Assembly (NCBI GenBank): GCA_026126105.1
Contig: JAHCJV010000043.1
Span: forward strand, 1-47,572
Source: Enhydrobacter sp.
GTDB lineage: Bacteria > Pseudomonadota > Alphaproteobacteria > Reyranellales > Reyranellaceae
Direction of reading: 5' to 3'
DNA length: 47,572 nt
The position numbers were made by a program, and so were the translations under genes. The notes under the pieces are model-generated. The model worked only from the letters and a program-made list of their open reading frames with translations. It searched no databases and had not been told where the DNA came from. Of the stretch, positions 1-8,391 are shown in pieces. How positions within the stretch are numbered: position 1 is the stretch's first letter; each line of letters begins with the position of its first letter.

Positions 1-90
1 GGTGAGGCGCTGCGCCCACCAGTGATGCACGCCTTCCTTGGCCGAACCGAGGCCGCGGGCGCGGGCGAGAGGCGTTCTGCGATCGTCCAT
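1..90 (-). CDS. sdhD: Succinate dehydrogenase membrane anchor subunit SdhD (N-terminal part)
   Basis: Only the first 30 residues lie in the window; the gene runs off the left edge. The peptide starts MDDRRTPLARARGLGSAKEG and continues with HHWWAQRLT, the usual cytoplasmic N-terminus of alphaproteobacterial SdhD just before its first membrane helix. In the known complex, SdhC and SdhD anchor the SdhAB catalytic part in the inner membrane and form the ubiquinone site. The start lies 10 bases after the sdhC stop on the same strand, so the two are almost certainly co-transcribed. sdhA and sdhB are expected beyond the edge but are not visible. Confidence 0.85.
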   Translation of the reverse strand, partial: MDDRRTPLARARGLGSAKEGVHHWWAQRLT

Positions 91-100
91 CTATCCCTCC

Positions 101-499
101 TCAGGCCAGAGCCAAGCCGACGATCCAGGACAGGATCGTAGCAACACCCGAGACGATCACGACGATCCAGCCACTGCGATAGGCGTCCTTCAGCTCGAAA
201 CCGTAGCCCGCATCCCAGAACAGGTGCCGAATGCCATTGCACAAATGGTAGAATGCCGAGAAGAGCCAGCCGCCCAGCACGATCCGGCCGACGATCGAGG
301 CGTTGAAGCTCTGGAAGCTGGCGTAGGTTGCCGGACCGGCTGCGGCACACATCACCCAGACCGCGAGATAGAGCGCCCCCACGGAGAGGGCAATGCCCGT
401 CGCACGATGCAGGATCGACAGGACCGAGGTGAGTTGGGGCCGATACACTTGAAGATGGGGAGAGAGCGGCCGGTGAACCGGCCGATTGGCGACGCTCAT
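101..499 (-). CDS. sdhC: Succinate dehydrogenase cytochrome b556 subunit SdhC
   Basis: 132 residues, the normal size for SdhC. The family signature HRATG is at residues 31-35, followed by a first membrane helix. The HLCNGIRHLFWD segment starts at His85, which matches the conserved heme b ligand of SdhC proteins. A third hydrophobic helix closes the protein. SdhC and SdhD hold the flavin/iron-sulfur subunits on the membrane and pass electrons to ubiquinone. The gene is preceded on the same strand by a mesaconyl-CoA hydratase-like gene 50 bases upstream and followed by sdhD, linking it transcriptionally to acyl-CoA assimilation. Confidence 0.95.
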   Translation of the reverse strand: MSVANRPVHRPLSPHLQVYRPQLTSVLSILHRATGIALSVGALYLAVWVMCAAAGPATYASFQSFNASIVGRIVLGGWLFSAFYHLCNGIRHLFWDAGYGFELKDAYRSGWIVVIVSGVATILSWIVGLALA

Positions 500-549
500 C
501 GCGTTAAGTCCTCTGTTTCACGAGCTTTTTAACCCCATGCCCCCCCAAG

Positions 550-1605
550 TCAACGACGGGGCATCAGCAGCCAGTAATCGAGGTCGAGCACGACCGCAGA
601 ATCGTATTTGCCGTCCGCTCCCTTGCCCGGGAATTCGACACAAGGGCAGTCCTTGGTGGCAATGGTTCTCACTCGCAAAGCACCAATGTCGGAACGACCT
701 GCAAGCGGCGCTCTTTCGAGCACTTCGGACCAAGCATAGATCGTGTCGCCACCGAACGTCGGACCCACATGGCTTCCGGCGTTGATGGCTGCGACGCGGA
801 ACCCATTGGCGAGACCATTGAAAGATAGTGCCCGAGCCAGGGAAATCACATGTCCACCATACGCCAGCCGGCGCCCGAAGCGCGTGCTCTTGCCTGCATA
901 AGCGTCGAAATGGACACGCGCCGTATTCTGGTAAAGGCGCGTCGAGAACATGTGATCGGAGTCCTCGAGCGTGATGCCGCTCACGTGATCGATCCGCTCG
1001 CCAGGCTCGTAATCATCCCACCGAAACGGCGACCCGGCTGCCTCGTCATCGTAGCCTATCATCGCGAGGTCGGGCACGAACAGGTTCGAAGGCGCCACCG
1101 CCGGCGCCGTCTTCGGCACGACCGGCGCGCCCACATCTGCGCCGGGATCGCGCTTGTGCACCATTACCCAGCGAATGTAGTCGAGCACCATCTCGGCGCG
1201 CTGGTTGGTGCCGACCGAGCGCACCCACACGACCCCGCTCGTCCTGTTGGAATTCTCGCGCAGACCCAGCACAGTCGACTTGACCGACAGCGTGTCGCCG
1301 GGGAACACGGGCACGCCCCAGCGGAACTCGGCATACCCCAGGTTCGCGACCGCATTGACCGAGATGTCGGACACCGTCTTGCCGATCACGACATGGAAGA
1401 CCAGCAGGTCGTCGAGCGGGGCGCGCGGCAGCCCCAGCGCGCGGGCGAAGACATCCGAGGAGTTGATCGCGAAGCGCGAGCCGTAAAGCGCGATATTGAG
1501 CGCGGCATCGGCTTCGGTCAGCGTGCGCGGCGTGGCGTGGCGGATCTCCTGCCCGACCCTGAAGTCCTCGAAGAAGTTGCCGGTCTCGGTCTTGCTCTTG
1601 CTCAT
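550..1605 (-). CDS. mch: MaoC-family dehydratase, probable mesaconyl-CoA (2-methylfumaryl-CoA) hydratase
   Basis: 351 residues. The start is the ATG overlapping the upstream stop codon (TGATG), so translation is probably coupled. The protein looks like two fused hot-dog domains: an N-terminal half with FFEDFRVGQEIRHATPRTLT and a C-terminal half with DDYEPGERIDHVSGIT and YGGHVISLARALSFNGLAN. This size and double-domain build fit mesaconyl-CoA hydratase, which interconverts mesaconyl-CoA and beta-methylmalyl-CoA in the ethylmalonyl-CoA pathway. The partner malyl-CoA lyase-like gene directly upstream supports that role. The exact substrate is inferred from family and context; a general MaoC enoyl-CoA hydratase is the alternative. 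Longer upstream extensions of this frame lie inside the lyase gene and are not used. Confidence 0.82.
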   Translation of the reverse strand: MSKSKTETGNFFEDFRVGQEIRHATPRTLTEADAALNIALYGSRFAINSSDVFARALGLPRAPLDDLLVFHVVIGKTVSDISVNAVANLGYAEFRWGVPVFPGDTLSVKSTVLGLRENSNRTSGVVWVRSVGTNQRAEMVLDYIRWVMVHKRDPGADVGAPVVPKTAPAVAPSNLFVPDLAMIGYDDEAAGSPFRWDDYEPGERIDHVSGITLEDSDHMFSTRLYQNTARVHFDAYAGKSTRFGRRLAYGGHVISLARALSFNGLANGFRVAAINAGSHVGPTFGGDTIYAWSEVLERAPLAGRSDIGALRVRTIATKDCPCVEFPGKGADGKYDSAVVLDLDYWLLMPRR

Positions 1606-2480
1606 CACGCCGCCTGCAGTTCCTTGATCGCCGCGGCCATCGCCAGCGCGCGCTCGGCCTGTTCGACATGCAGGTTCTCGATCATGCGCCCGTCGACGGT
1701 AACGACGCCCTTGCCCTCGGCCTGCGCGGTCCTGAACGCGGTGACAATCTTGCCGGCCATCGCGAGCTCGGCGTCCGACGGTGCGAAAATCTCGTTGCAC
1801 GGCTCGACCTGGCTCGGGTGGATCAGCGTCTTGCCGTCGAAGCCCATCTCGAGCCCCTGATGGCAGACCTCCTTGAAGCCGTCGGCGTCCTGGATATCGT
1901 TATAAACGCCGTCGAGAATGGTCAGACCGTGGGCGCGGGCAGCGAGCATGCCGAGCCCGAGCGCGGTGATCATCGGCAGCCGCATCGGCGTATGGCGCGC
2001 GCGCATGTCCTTCACCAGATCGTTGGTGCCCATGACGAACACGGTCAGGCGCTGGTGCGATCCGGCCACCTCGTCGGCGCGCAGAATGCCCTTGGGCGTC
2101 TCCATCATCGCCCACACCGCCATCGCGGCCGGCGCACCCGACGCATCGAGCAGGGAGACGATCGCCGCGACATCGGCTGCGCTCTCGACCTTGGGCACCA
2201 GGATCGCGTCGGCACCTGACGTGGCAATTGCCGCGACATCGGCCTTGCCCCAGGTCGTGCCAAGCCCGTTGCAGCGGATCGCGATCTCGCGCTTGCCGTA
2301 GGCCTTGCTCTTTGCCGCCGCGACGACATTGCCGCGCGCGACATCCTTGGCGTCGGGGGCCACGGCGTCCTCGAGATCGAAGATCAGGGCGTCTGCGGGG
2401 AGGGTCCGGGCTTTTTCCAGCGCGCGTGTGTTCGCGCCCGGCATATAGAGAACACTACGGCGCGGTCGGACGTCAGGCAT
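1605..2480 (-). CDS. HpcH/HpaI-CitE family CoA-ester lyase (malyl-CoA/beta-methylmalyl-CoA lyase or malyl-CoA thioesterase)
   Basis: 291 residues with the CitE-type TIM-barrel signatures: RRSVLYMPGANTRALEKA at the N-terminus, LIFDLEDAVAPDAK (metal/CoA region), AVWAMMETPKGIL with the conserved catalytic-site Glu, and GFDGKTLIHPSQVEPCNEIF near the C-terminus. Family members cleave or make malyl-CoA-type esters using Mg2+. The mesaconyl-CoA hydratase-like gene overlapping its stop suggests action on beta-methylmalyl-CoA, giving glyoxylate and propionyl-CoA. Its length is nearer the Mcl2-type malyl-CoA thioesterases than the longer Mcl1 lyases, so the precise reaction is open. It is the first gene of the run into sdhCD and is divergent from pdxY across 67 bases. 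Confidence 0.85.
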   Translation of the reverse strand: MPDVRPRRSVLYMPGANTRALEKARTLPADALIFDLEDAVAPDAKDVARGNVVAAAKSKAYGKREIAIRCNGLGTTWGKADVAAIATSGADAILVPKVESAADVAAIVSLLDASGAPAAMAVWAMMETPKGILRADEVAGSHQRLTVFVMGTNDLVKDMRARHTPMRLPMITALGLGMLAARAHGLTILDGVYNDIQDADGFKEVCHQGLEMGFDGKTLIHPSQVEPCNEIFAPSDAELAMAGKIVTAFRTAQAEGKGVVTVDGRMIENLHVEQAERALAMAAAIKELQAA

Positions 2481-2547
2481 GGCGAAACTCCCCGAAAACG
2501 CCGCGGACTATAATGACGACCGTCCTTGTGGCAAGGTGACCGTGGCC

Positions 2548-3399
2548 ATGCGTTTCCTCTCGCTCCAGAGCCATGTCGCCTACGGCTACGTCGGCAATCG
2601 GGCAGCAACCTTTCCTCTGCAACGATTGGGCCATGAGGTCTGGGCGGTGAACACGGTCGAGTTCTCGAACCACACCGGCTATGGCGCCTGGCGCGGGCGC
2701 ACCGCGCCTGCCGAACAGGTCGCAGACATCGTGCACGGCATCGAAGCTCTCGGACTCCTACCGAAGTGCGATGCGCTGCTCACCGGCTATGTCGGCGATG
2801 CCGCTTTGGGGGACGTCGTGCTGGAAACGGCCCGCAAGGTCCGGGCGGCGAATCCCAAGGCGATCTGGTGCTGTGATCCGGTGCTGGGCGACACCGACAC
2901 AGGTATTTACGTCAAGGCCGGCATCGACAGCTTCTTTCGCGACCGCGCCCTGCCGGCAGCCGACCTGATCACGCCCAACCATTTCGAGCTCGAGCACCTG
3001 ACTGGCCGCACCGTCGCAACGCTCGACGACGCCCTCCAAGCAACACGGAGCCTGCTGAAAGGCCCGCGGCTGGCCTTGGTCACCAGCCTGCGACGGGCGG
3101 ATGGCAATTCGGAGCAGATCGAGATGCTGGCGGTCACCGCGGACGCAGCCTGGCGAATCGTCACGCCGTTGATCGGCTTCGAGATCATGCCCAACGGCAC
3201 GGGAGACACGGTGGCGGCACTGTTCACGGCCCATTGGCTGGAAAACGGGGACATCGCGTCCGCGCTCGGTAAGGCCGCATCCTCGATCTTTGCCGTTCTG
3301 GAGGCGACAGCGGCGATGGGCGAGCGCGAATTGCAGCTCGTCGCCGCGCAGGACTGCCTCGTTTCGCCACCGCGACGCTTCGTGCCCGAGAGACTATAG
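2548..3399 (+). CDS. pdxY: Pyridoxal kinase PdxY
   Basis: 283 residues, close to the usual size of about 287. The protein begins MRFLSLQSHVAYGYVGNRAA, the N-terminal pyridoxal-binding motif of PdxY/PdxK kinases. It has CDPVLGD in the middle and the ribokinase-fold catalytic motif NGTGDTVAALF near residue 220. It phosphorylates pyridoxal to pyridoxal 5'-phosphate in the B6 salvage pathway using ATP. The ATG at 2548 is chosen because it aligns with the family start and has a GGTG-type ribosome site about 10 bases upstream. A GTG at 2542 is in frame and cannot be excluded. A LysE-type exporter gene follows after 7 bases. Confidence 0.93.
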   Translation: MRFLSLQSHVAYGYVGNRAATFPLQRLGHEVWAVNTVEFSNHTGYGAWRGRTAPAEQVADIVHGIEALGLLPKCDALLTGYVGDAALGDVVLETARKVRAANPKAIWCCDPVLGDTDTGIYVKAGIDSFFRDRALPAADLITPNHFELEHLTGRTVATLDDALQATRSLLKGPRLALVTSLRRADGNSEQIEMLAVTADAAWRIVTPLIGFEIMPNGTGDTVAALFTAHWLENGDIASALGKAASSIFAVLEATAAMGERELQLVAAQDCLVSPPRRFVPERL

Positions 3400-3406
3400 C
3401 GCCGAG

Positions 3407-4105
3407 ATGCACGTTCCCGGCTTCGCCTACAATCCCGTCATGCTGCTCGTCGAGGGCGCGATCATCGGATTCCTGATTGCCTTGCCGGTCGGACCGGCCG
3501 CCGCGCTGTGCATCCGCCGCTCGATCACCGTCGGCGCCGCTGCAGGCTACATGACCGGACTGGGCGCGGCGCTGGGCGATGCGGTCTTCGGCGCCATCGC
3601 AGCCTTTGGCCTCAGCTTCGTCGAGGCGTTCGTTGCGCGCAACGAAGGATGGCTGCGCGGCATCGGTGGCGTCGTTCTCGTGATCATGGGGTGGACGACG
3701 ATGCGCACGCGCATGCGCACGATCGGCGACCCGGTGTCCGACGATCGCGAGCACCAGGTCGCGACGCACTTCCACTTCGCCAGCTCGAGCTTCTTCATCA
3801 CCGTGTTCAATCCGCTCACGGTGATGGCGTTTGGCGCCGCCTTCGCCGGGCGCGACCTGGCCGGCGTCGGAGGCAGCCTGCCCGACGCGGCCATCCTGGT
3901 GGCCGGCGTGTTCTGCGGGGCGCTCGGCTGGTGGGCGATCCTGTGCACGGCATCGTTCGCGCTGCGCCAGCATTTCACCGGCAAGGGCATCCTGTGGCTG
4001 AACCGCATCGCCGGCGCGATCATCCTGGCCTTTGGGCTGGTGGCGCTGATCTCGCTGCTGCCCCTGCCCTGGCGCCACTGGGCCCGCGTGCTGGAGCTGA
4101 CCTAG
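3407..4105 (+). CDS. LysE/RhtB-family amino-acid or metabolite exporter
   Basis: About 232 residues with roughly six hydrophobic segments. The LysE-family signature is FLIALPVGPAAALCIRRSIT in the first helix, followed by GYMTGLGAALGDAVFGAIAA; FFITVFNPLTVMAFGAAFAG lies after the central hydrophilic loop. Family members export amino acids or related small metabolites across the inner membrane by proton exchange; the substrate here is unknown. The start at 3407 keeps the reading frame tight behind pdxY, but an in-frame ATG at 3440 (MLLVEG) sits directly before the first helix and may be the true start. Neither has a strong ribosome site. The gene is convergent with the next one. Confidence 0.85.
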   Translation: MHVPGFAYNPVMLLVEGAIIGFLIALPVGPAAALCIRRSITVGAAAGYMTGLGAALGDAVFGAIAAFGLSFVEAFVARNEGWLRGIGGVVLVIMGWTTMRTRMRTIGDPVSDDREHQVATHFHFASSSFFITVFNPLTVMAFGAAFAGRDLAGVGGSLPDAAILVAGVFCGALGWWAILCTASFALRQHFTGKGILWLNRIAGAIILAFGLVALISLLPLPWRHWARVLELT

Positions 4106-4151
4106 GACGCGTCGACCAGGTGCCCCAGGCTGTCGACAAGCCGCCCGGGAC

Positions 4152-4874
4152 CTATGGCTTGGCGCGTTCGATTGCCGTCCGTATGGAGTCGTGGGTCTTG
4201 TCGAAGAGCAGGCGCGCCTCGGTAAGACCGTCGCGTAACGCCGACCACATCCCGCTTCCGGCCTCCTCGAGCTTGACGAGTCTCGCGCGCGCGGCGTCGC
4301 TCTGGGCTTTGAGCTCCGCGACCCGTGCTTCCAGCGCCGCCCACTGGTCCGCCGCCATATTCCCCGCGGACTTTCTCAGGTCTGATATCGCCCGGTCCCA
4401 ATAGAGCTGCGCCGCTTTCAGACGGGCCTCGAACACTGCCTTGCGGACCGCGATCTGTGCATCGACCGTGGTGAGGTATTCTTCGACGTCGCGTTCGAAG
4501 TCGTTCCAGCGGGAATCCAGTGCTGCCCGCATCTCACTTACCCGTGCTTCAGTCGTCTCTCGCGTGTCGGCCGCAGCGCGCTCGATCTCGGCATGATAGC
4601 CGTTGCGGGTCGCGCGCAGTCTCTGAAGAATGGTGTTCGCCCCGGCACGGACGTCGCTGCCGACCTTGCGGGCATCTTGTTCCAGGGTCGCTATCGTGGC
4701 GTCGATCTCCGACAGCCTGGACTTTGCCCAGTCAATGGCGCCGCGAGCGCCCGACGGATCGGTCTGGCTCTCGGCAGTTGAGGCCTTGCCTTGGGCGACT
4801 GCACCGTAAGGAATGACCAGGACCGCAGCCTGAATGGCAAGGGCGAAACCACCACCTAGTTTGCGAAGGGACAT
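4152..4874 (-). CDS. Exported alpha-helical (coiled-coil) protein of unknown function
   Basis: 240 residues. The N-terminus from the ATG at 4874 is a convincing signal peptide: a short basic region (MSLRKLGGG), a hydrophobic stretch and a likely cleavage site after AVA near residue 27. The mature part is almost entirely charged and helical, rich in Ala, Glu, Arg and Asp with heptad-like spacing, for example LSEIDATIATLEQDARKVG and QWAALEARVAELKAQSDAAR. This predicts a periplasmic rod or filament-like coiled coil. I recognise no domain; loose resemblance to apolipoprotein-like helical repeats is compositional only. It has no operon partner, being convergent with the LysE gene and about 140 bases from the next minus-strand gene. 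Confidence 0.75.
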   Translation of the reverse strand: MSLRKLGGGFALAIQAAVLVIPYGAVAQGKASTAESQTDPSGARGAIDWAKSRLSEIDATIATLEQDARKVGSDVRAGANTILQRLRATRNGYHAEIERAAADTRETTEARVSEMRAALDSRWNDFERDVEEYLTTVDAQIAVRKAVFEARLKAAQLYWDRAISDLRKSAGNMAADQWAALEARVAELKAQSDAARARLVKLEEAGSGMWSALRDGLTEARLLFDKTHDSIRTAIERAKP

Positions 4875-5015
4875 GGTCTGTTCTCGGTATAGCGAATGGG
4901 GTTGGAGGTGCGGGATAGATTGGCTCCCTCGCCTTGACGACATCGGCCCTTGCGGGACCGAAACTCCAGCCTCGACGCTCGCGCGTGCCTTGGGGTGCCG
5001 GGGATCATCGCCCAC

Positions 5016-5606
5016 CTAGGCGAATGTGCAGACATCCTCGAAGTCCAACCGCGGGTTCTGGTTGAACAGCTTGCCATGATCGCCATAGCCGATGTTGCAC
5101 AGGAAATTCGACTTGAAGCGGCCGTCCGGGAAGAATGCCTCGTCGACGATGGCGTTGTTGAAGCCGCTCATGGCGCCGACGTCGAGGCCGATCGCACGCG
5201 CCGCAATCATCAGATAGGCGCCCTGCAGGGTGCCGTTGCGGAAGGCGGTCCTGAGCGCCGCCTCCTCCTTGCCCGCGCCGATATAGTTGTCCTTCGCCGC
5301 CGGATTGTGCGGAAAGGTCCGCGGCAGGTGCTCGTAGAAACGCGAATCGTAGGCGACGATCGCTGTCACCGGCGCCGCCATGGTCTTGTCGAGGTTGCCG
5401 GGGCTGAGCGCCGGCTTCAGCCTCTCCTTGCCCTCCTTGGTGCGCACGAACACGATCCGGCAGGGCTGCGAGTTCTGCGAGGTCGGGCCCCATTTCATGA
5501 TCTCGTGGATTTGCCGGAGCTGCCCGTCGCTGACGGGCTTGTCCAGGAAGGCGTTGTGGGTGCGGCCGGCGCGCAGGATCAGGTCGAGTGATTTGTCGTC
5601 GATCAT
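5016..5606 (-). CDS. RutE-like nitroreductase-family reductase (putative malonic semialdehyde reductase)
   Basis: 196 residues, exactly the size typical of the RutE/HadB subfamily of FMN nitroreductases. It begins MIDDKSLDLILRAGRTHNAF and has IMKWGPTSQNSQPCRIVFV, the FMN-contact region near residues 39-57. GAYLMIAARAIGLDVGAMSG and CNIGYGDHGKLFNQNPRLDF follow, both usual in this subfamily. RutE reduces malonic semialdehyde to 3-hydroxypropanoate in pyrimidine breakdown; other members act on nitro compounds or unsaturated aldehydes. No other rut gene is seen nearby, so the substrate assignment is by family only. Upstream in-frame extension is rejected because it runs into the asd coding region. 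Confidence 0.85.
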   Translation of the reverse strand: MIDDKSLDLILRAGRTHNAFLDKPVSDGQLRQIHEIMKWGPTSQNSQPCRIVFVRTKEGKERLKPALSPGNLDKTMAAPVTAIVAYDSRFYEHLPRTFPHNPAAKDNYIGAGKEEAALRTAFRNGTLQGAYLMIAARAIGLDVGAMSGFNNAIVDEAFFPDGRFKSNFLCNIGYGDHGKLFNQNPRLDFEDVCTFA

Positions 5607-5665
5607 CGCGGCAGCGTAGCCAACCCCGCGAGCGCGGTCGAGTTTCGGCCTCGTAACCTCCGACC

Positions 5666-6679
5666 TCAGATGTAACCCTTGATGAGCTCCTCGGCGATCT
5701 GCACGGCGTTGAGCGCGGCGCCCTTGCGCAGGTTGTCGCTGACGATCCACATCGAGAGGCCGTTCTCGACCGTCGGATCGGTCCGCACGCGGCTCACGAA
5801 CACGGGGTCCTGGCCGGTGACTTCCTTCGGCGTGACGTAGCCGCCCGCCTCGCGGCGATCGACCACCAGAATGCCAGGCGCGGCCGAGAGGAGCGCGCGC
5901 GCCTCATGCTCGTCCAACGGCTGCTCGAGCTCGAGATTCACTGCCTCGCCATGACCGATGAAGGTCGGCACGCGCACGCAAGTGGCGTGGACCTTGATCC
6001 TGGGATCCAGGATCTTCTTGGTTTCAACCACCATCTTCCACTCTTCCTTGGTCGAGCCGTCGTCCATGAAGCTGTCGATGTGGGGAATGACGTTGAAGGC
6101 GATGTTCTTGGTGAACTTCTTTGGCTCGAGATCCTGATTGACGAAGAAGCTCTTGGTCTGGTTCAGGAGCTCGTCCATCGCCTCCTTGCCCGCGCCGGAG
6201 GTCGACTGATAGGTCGACACGACGACGCGTCTGATCGTCGCCGCGTCATGGATCGGCTTCAGCGCCACCACCATCTGGATGGTCGAGCAGTTCGGATTGG
6301 CGATGATGCCACGGCCCTTGTAGCCCTTGATGGCCGCGGGGTTCACTTCCGGCACGACCAGCGGCACGTCAGGGTCCATGCGCCAGTACGACGTGTTGTC
6401 GATCACGATCGCGCCGGCCTTGGCCGCGCGCGGGCTGTGTTCGGCCGAGACCTGGGCGCCGGGCGACGACAGCACGATATCGATGCCCTTGAAGTCGAAC
6501 TTGGCGAGGTCATGGACCTTCAGCACCCGGTTCTCGCCGAACGAGGTCTGACGGCCGACCGAGCGCGACGAGGCCAACGCCACGACATCGTCGGCCGGGA
6601 AGTTCCGCTCGGCCAGGATCTGCAGCATTTCGTGACCGACATTGCCGGTCGCGCCGACGACGGCGACTCTATAGCCCAT
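5666..6679 (-). CDS. asd: Aspartate-semialdehyde dehydrogenase
   Basis: 337 residues, the full family length. The N-terminal NADP-binding motif VAVVGATGNVGHEML covers residues 5-19. The catalytic cysteine is Cys131 in ANPNCST, and STYQSTSGAGKEAMDEL follows. The C-terminal half contains VRVPTFIGHGEAVNLELEQP, the dimerisation/substrate region. The enzyme reduces aspartyl phosphate to aspartate semialdehyde, the branch point to lysine/diaminopimelate, threonine and methionine. It lies 59 bases upstream of the RutE-like gene on the same strand, and its own 144-base upstream gap probably holds its promoter. Confidence 0.97.
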   Translation of the reverse strand: MGYRVAVVGATGNVGHEMLQILAERNFPADDVVALASSRSVGRQTSFGENRVLKVHDLAKFDFKGIDIVLSSPGAQVSAEHSPRAAKAGAIVIDNTSYWRMDPDVPLVVPEVNPAAIKGYKGRGIIANPNCSTIQMVVALKPIHDAATIRRVVVSTYQSTSGAGKEAMDELLNQTKSFFVNQDLEPKKFTKNIAFNVIPHIDSFMDDGSTKEEWKMVVETKKILDPRIKVHATCVRVPTFIGHGEAVNLELEQPLDEHEARALLSAAPGILVVDRREAGGYVTPKEVTGQDPVFVSRVRTDPTVENGLSMWIVSDNLRKGAALNAVQIAEELIKGYI

Positions 6680-6823
6680 GATTCTATGCGCTTTCGCTAG
6701 GGAGCGGAGGAGATAGGCGCTGAGGGCGGCTTTTGCAAAGATTCTTCGCCTCCCCGGTCTCGGGAGGAGATCCCGGTGGCTACGGCGACGAAGCGGGCGC
6801 GTCGATCCGTCCGCCGGGCGTTG

Positions 6824-7303
6824 TCAATCGTGCGGCGACCCATCCTTGCGCGTGAACACGTATCGTCCATCGGCGCCGGCCTTCGCGTGATTGTCGATGT
6901 CGGGGTAGTCGATCTCGTCGAACGGCGTACGGTCACCGACGACGAGCAGCGTCGCATCCTCGCCGGAACGGTTCACGAAGCGATGAGCGTTGCCGCAGCC
7001 GGCCGGGAAGCCCGCGCACATGCCGGCGCGCAACGTCTGGGCGCCCTCGTTGGTCTCGAGCACGACCTCGCCCGACACGACCCAGATGAATTCGTCCTGC
7101 CGGGCATGGGCATGTCGTGCGGAGGATTGCGCACCCGGCACCAGGCGCGTCAGGTTCACGCCGAAGTTCCCGATCCCGGCATGGTCGCCCAGGCGGCGGT
7201 TCCAGCGCCGGCTGTTGTCGGCGCGGAAGACCGCAGGGTAGGTGGTGGCGTTGCTCTCGGCAACGTCGGCTGGATCGAAAGCGGGCAGGCGAAGCTTGCG
7301 CAT
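6824..7303 (-). CDS. Cupin-domain protein
   Basis: 159 residues with a single cupin barrel. Motif 1 is seen as ARHAHARQDEFIWVVSGEVV, with two histidines and a glutamate spaced as metal ligands. Motif 2 is GFPAGCGNAHRFVNRSG, carrying the last histidine. There is no signal peptide, so it is probably cytosolic. Small cupins of this kind bind a divalent metal and act as isomerases, dioxygenases or sugar/oxalate-binding proteins; the reaction cannot be assigned. It stands alone on the minus strand between asd and the sulfatase/Bug pair, with gaps of 144 and 125 bases. Confidence 0.8.
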   Translation of the reverse strand: MRKLRLPAFDPADVAESNATTYPAVFRADNSRRWNRRLGDHAGIGNFGVNLTRLVPGAQSSARHAHARQDEFIWVVSGEVVLETNEGAQTLRAGMCAGFPAGCGNAHRFVNRSGEDATLLVVGDRTPFDEIDYPDIDNHAKAGADGRYVFTRKDGSPHD

Positions 7304-7401
7304 ACCGCAAGTCTAGCCCCCATCGAGAGGACCCACTAATCAAACCGGCTCATGGACTCAATGAGCCAGGCAGATGTGCGACTGAAACGTCGGTCGCCCC
7401 C

Positions 7402-7423
7402 TCCGCCCCGATTGGGGGGCGAA
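7402..7423 (-). terminator. GC-rich hairpin after the Bug-type gene
   Basis: On the minus strand, just after the stop of the binding-protein gene, CGCCCC (7404-7409) and GGGGCG (7416-7421) can pair as a very GC-rich stem-loop, the loop centred on GATT. No clear run of T follows, so it is only a possible transcription terminator for the sulfatase-Bug operon. Confidence 0.35.
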
Positions 7424-7428
7424 GGGAA

Positions 7429-8391
7429 TCACTCCGCCGACGCCCCCGAGGCCTTGATGATCGGCAGCCAGAGGTCGAGGTCATCCTTCACGACTTTTTG
7501 CGCCGCGGCTGGCGGACCCGGCGGCAACGCTTCGATTCCCTGGGCCTGCATCTTTTCGCGGATCGGCGGCAGATAGGCGATGCGGTTCAGCTCGGCATTC
7601 AGGCGCGCGGCTACAGCCTCCGGCACTCCGGCGGGGGCGGCGAAGCCCATCCACGTATCGACGACGTAGTCCTTCACGCCGGCCTCGATCATCGTCGGTA
7701 GATCGGGCAGCAGGCTCGAGCGCTTCTCGCTGGTGACGGCGAGTGCTTTCAGCTTGCCGGCCCTGATCTGCCCGAGCACCGTCGGCGTATTGAAGAAGCC
7801 CATCTGCACCTCACCGTTGACCACGGCCATGATGCCGGCAGGCGTTGCGCGGTAGGGCACGTGCTGCAGCTTCACACCCGTGCGCAGCTCGAGCAGCACG
7901 CCCGACATGTGATGCGAGGTGCCGACGCCGCCCGATGAATAGGTGTATTCGCCAGGTTTGGCACGCGCCTGCGCCAGCACGTCGGCGACGGTCTTCGCAG
8001 GATTGCCGGGATGGACGATCAGCACGTTGGACACGCCGCCACTCACCGTCAGCGGCATGAGGTTCTTTAGTGGATCATAGCCCGGGTTCTTGTAGAGCCC
8101 GATGTTGAAAACCATCGTGCCCTGCGAGACGAGAGCGATGGTGTAGCCGTCAGGCGCCGCACGCGCCGCCTCGGCCATAGCGATCGTGCCGCCGGCGCCG
8201 GTCTTGTTGTCGACCACGACGGTCTGGCCGAGCGCCTTGGAGAGCTCGTCGGCGAACAGGCGCGCCACGATGTCCGCGGTCGCGCCGGGCGCGAGCGGCA
8301 CGATCAGGCGGATCGGCTTGCTCGGCCAGGTATCGGCCCGCGCCGCGGCCGGGAGGACGAGAGAACCGAGGAGGAGCGTGCGTCGTTTCAT
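7429..8391 (-). CDS. Bug-family (tripartite tricarboxylate transporter) periplasmic substrate-binding protein
   Basis: 320 residues. A short signal peptide (MKRRTLLLGSLVLPAAARA) is followed by the Bug/TctC hallmark WPSKPIRLIVPLAPGATADI. The internal motifs VVVDNKTGAGGTIAMAEAAR and DGYTIALVSQGTMVFN follow, then TYSSGGVGTSHHMSGVLLEL. Such proteins capture small carboxylates or aromatic acids in the periplasm for TctAB permeases or for sensing. No TctA or TctB gene is present, so it is an orphan receptor, as is common in related soil bacteria. Its start overlaps the sulfatase stop as ATGA, implying coupled translation and a shared substrate theme. Confidence 0.92.
   Translation of the reverse strand: MKRRTLLLGSLVLPAAARADTWPSKPIRLIVPLAPGATADIVARLFADELSKALGQTVVVDNKTGAGGTIAMAEAARAAPDGYTIALVSQGTMVFNIGLYKNPGYDPLKNLMPLTVSGGVSNVLIVHPGNPAKTVADVLAQARAKPGEYTYSSGGVGTSHHMSGVLLELRTGVKLQHVPYRATPAGIMAVVNGEVQMGFFNTPTVLGQIRAGKLKALAVTSEKRSSLLPDLPTMIEAGVKDYVVDTWMGFAAPAGVPEAVAARLNAELNRIAYLPPIREKMQAQGIEALPPGPPAAAQKVVKDDLDLWLPIIKASGASAE

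Noticed and set aside
6680..6823. Possible small gene between asd and the cupin gene
   Set aside because: Only short Arg-rich frames without ribosome sites or motifs were found; it is most likely the asd promoter region.
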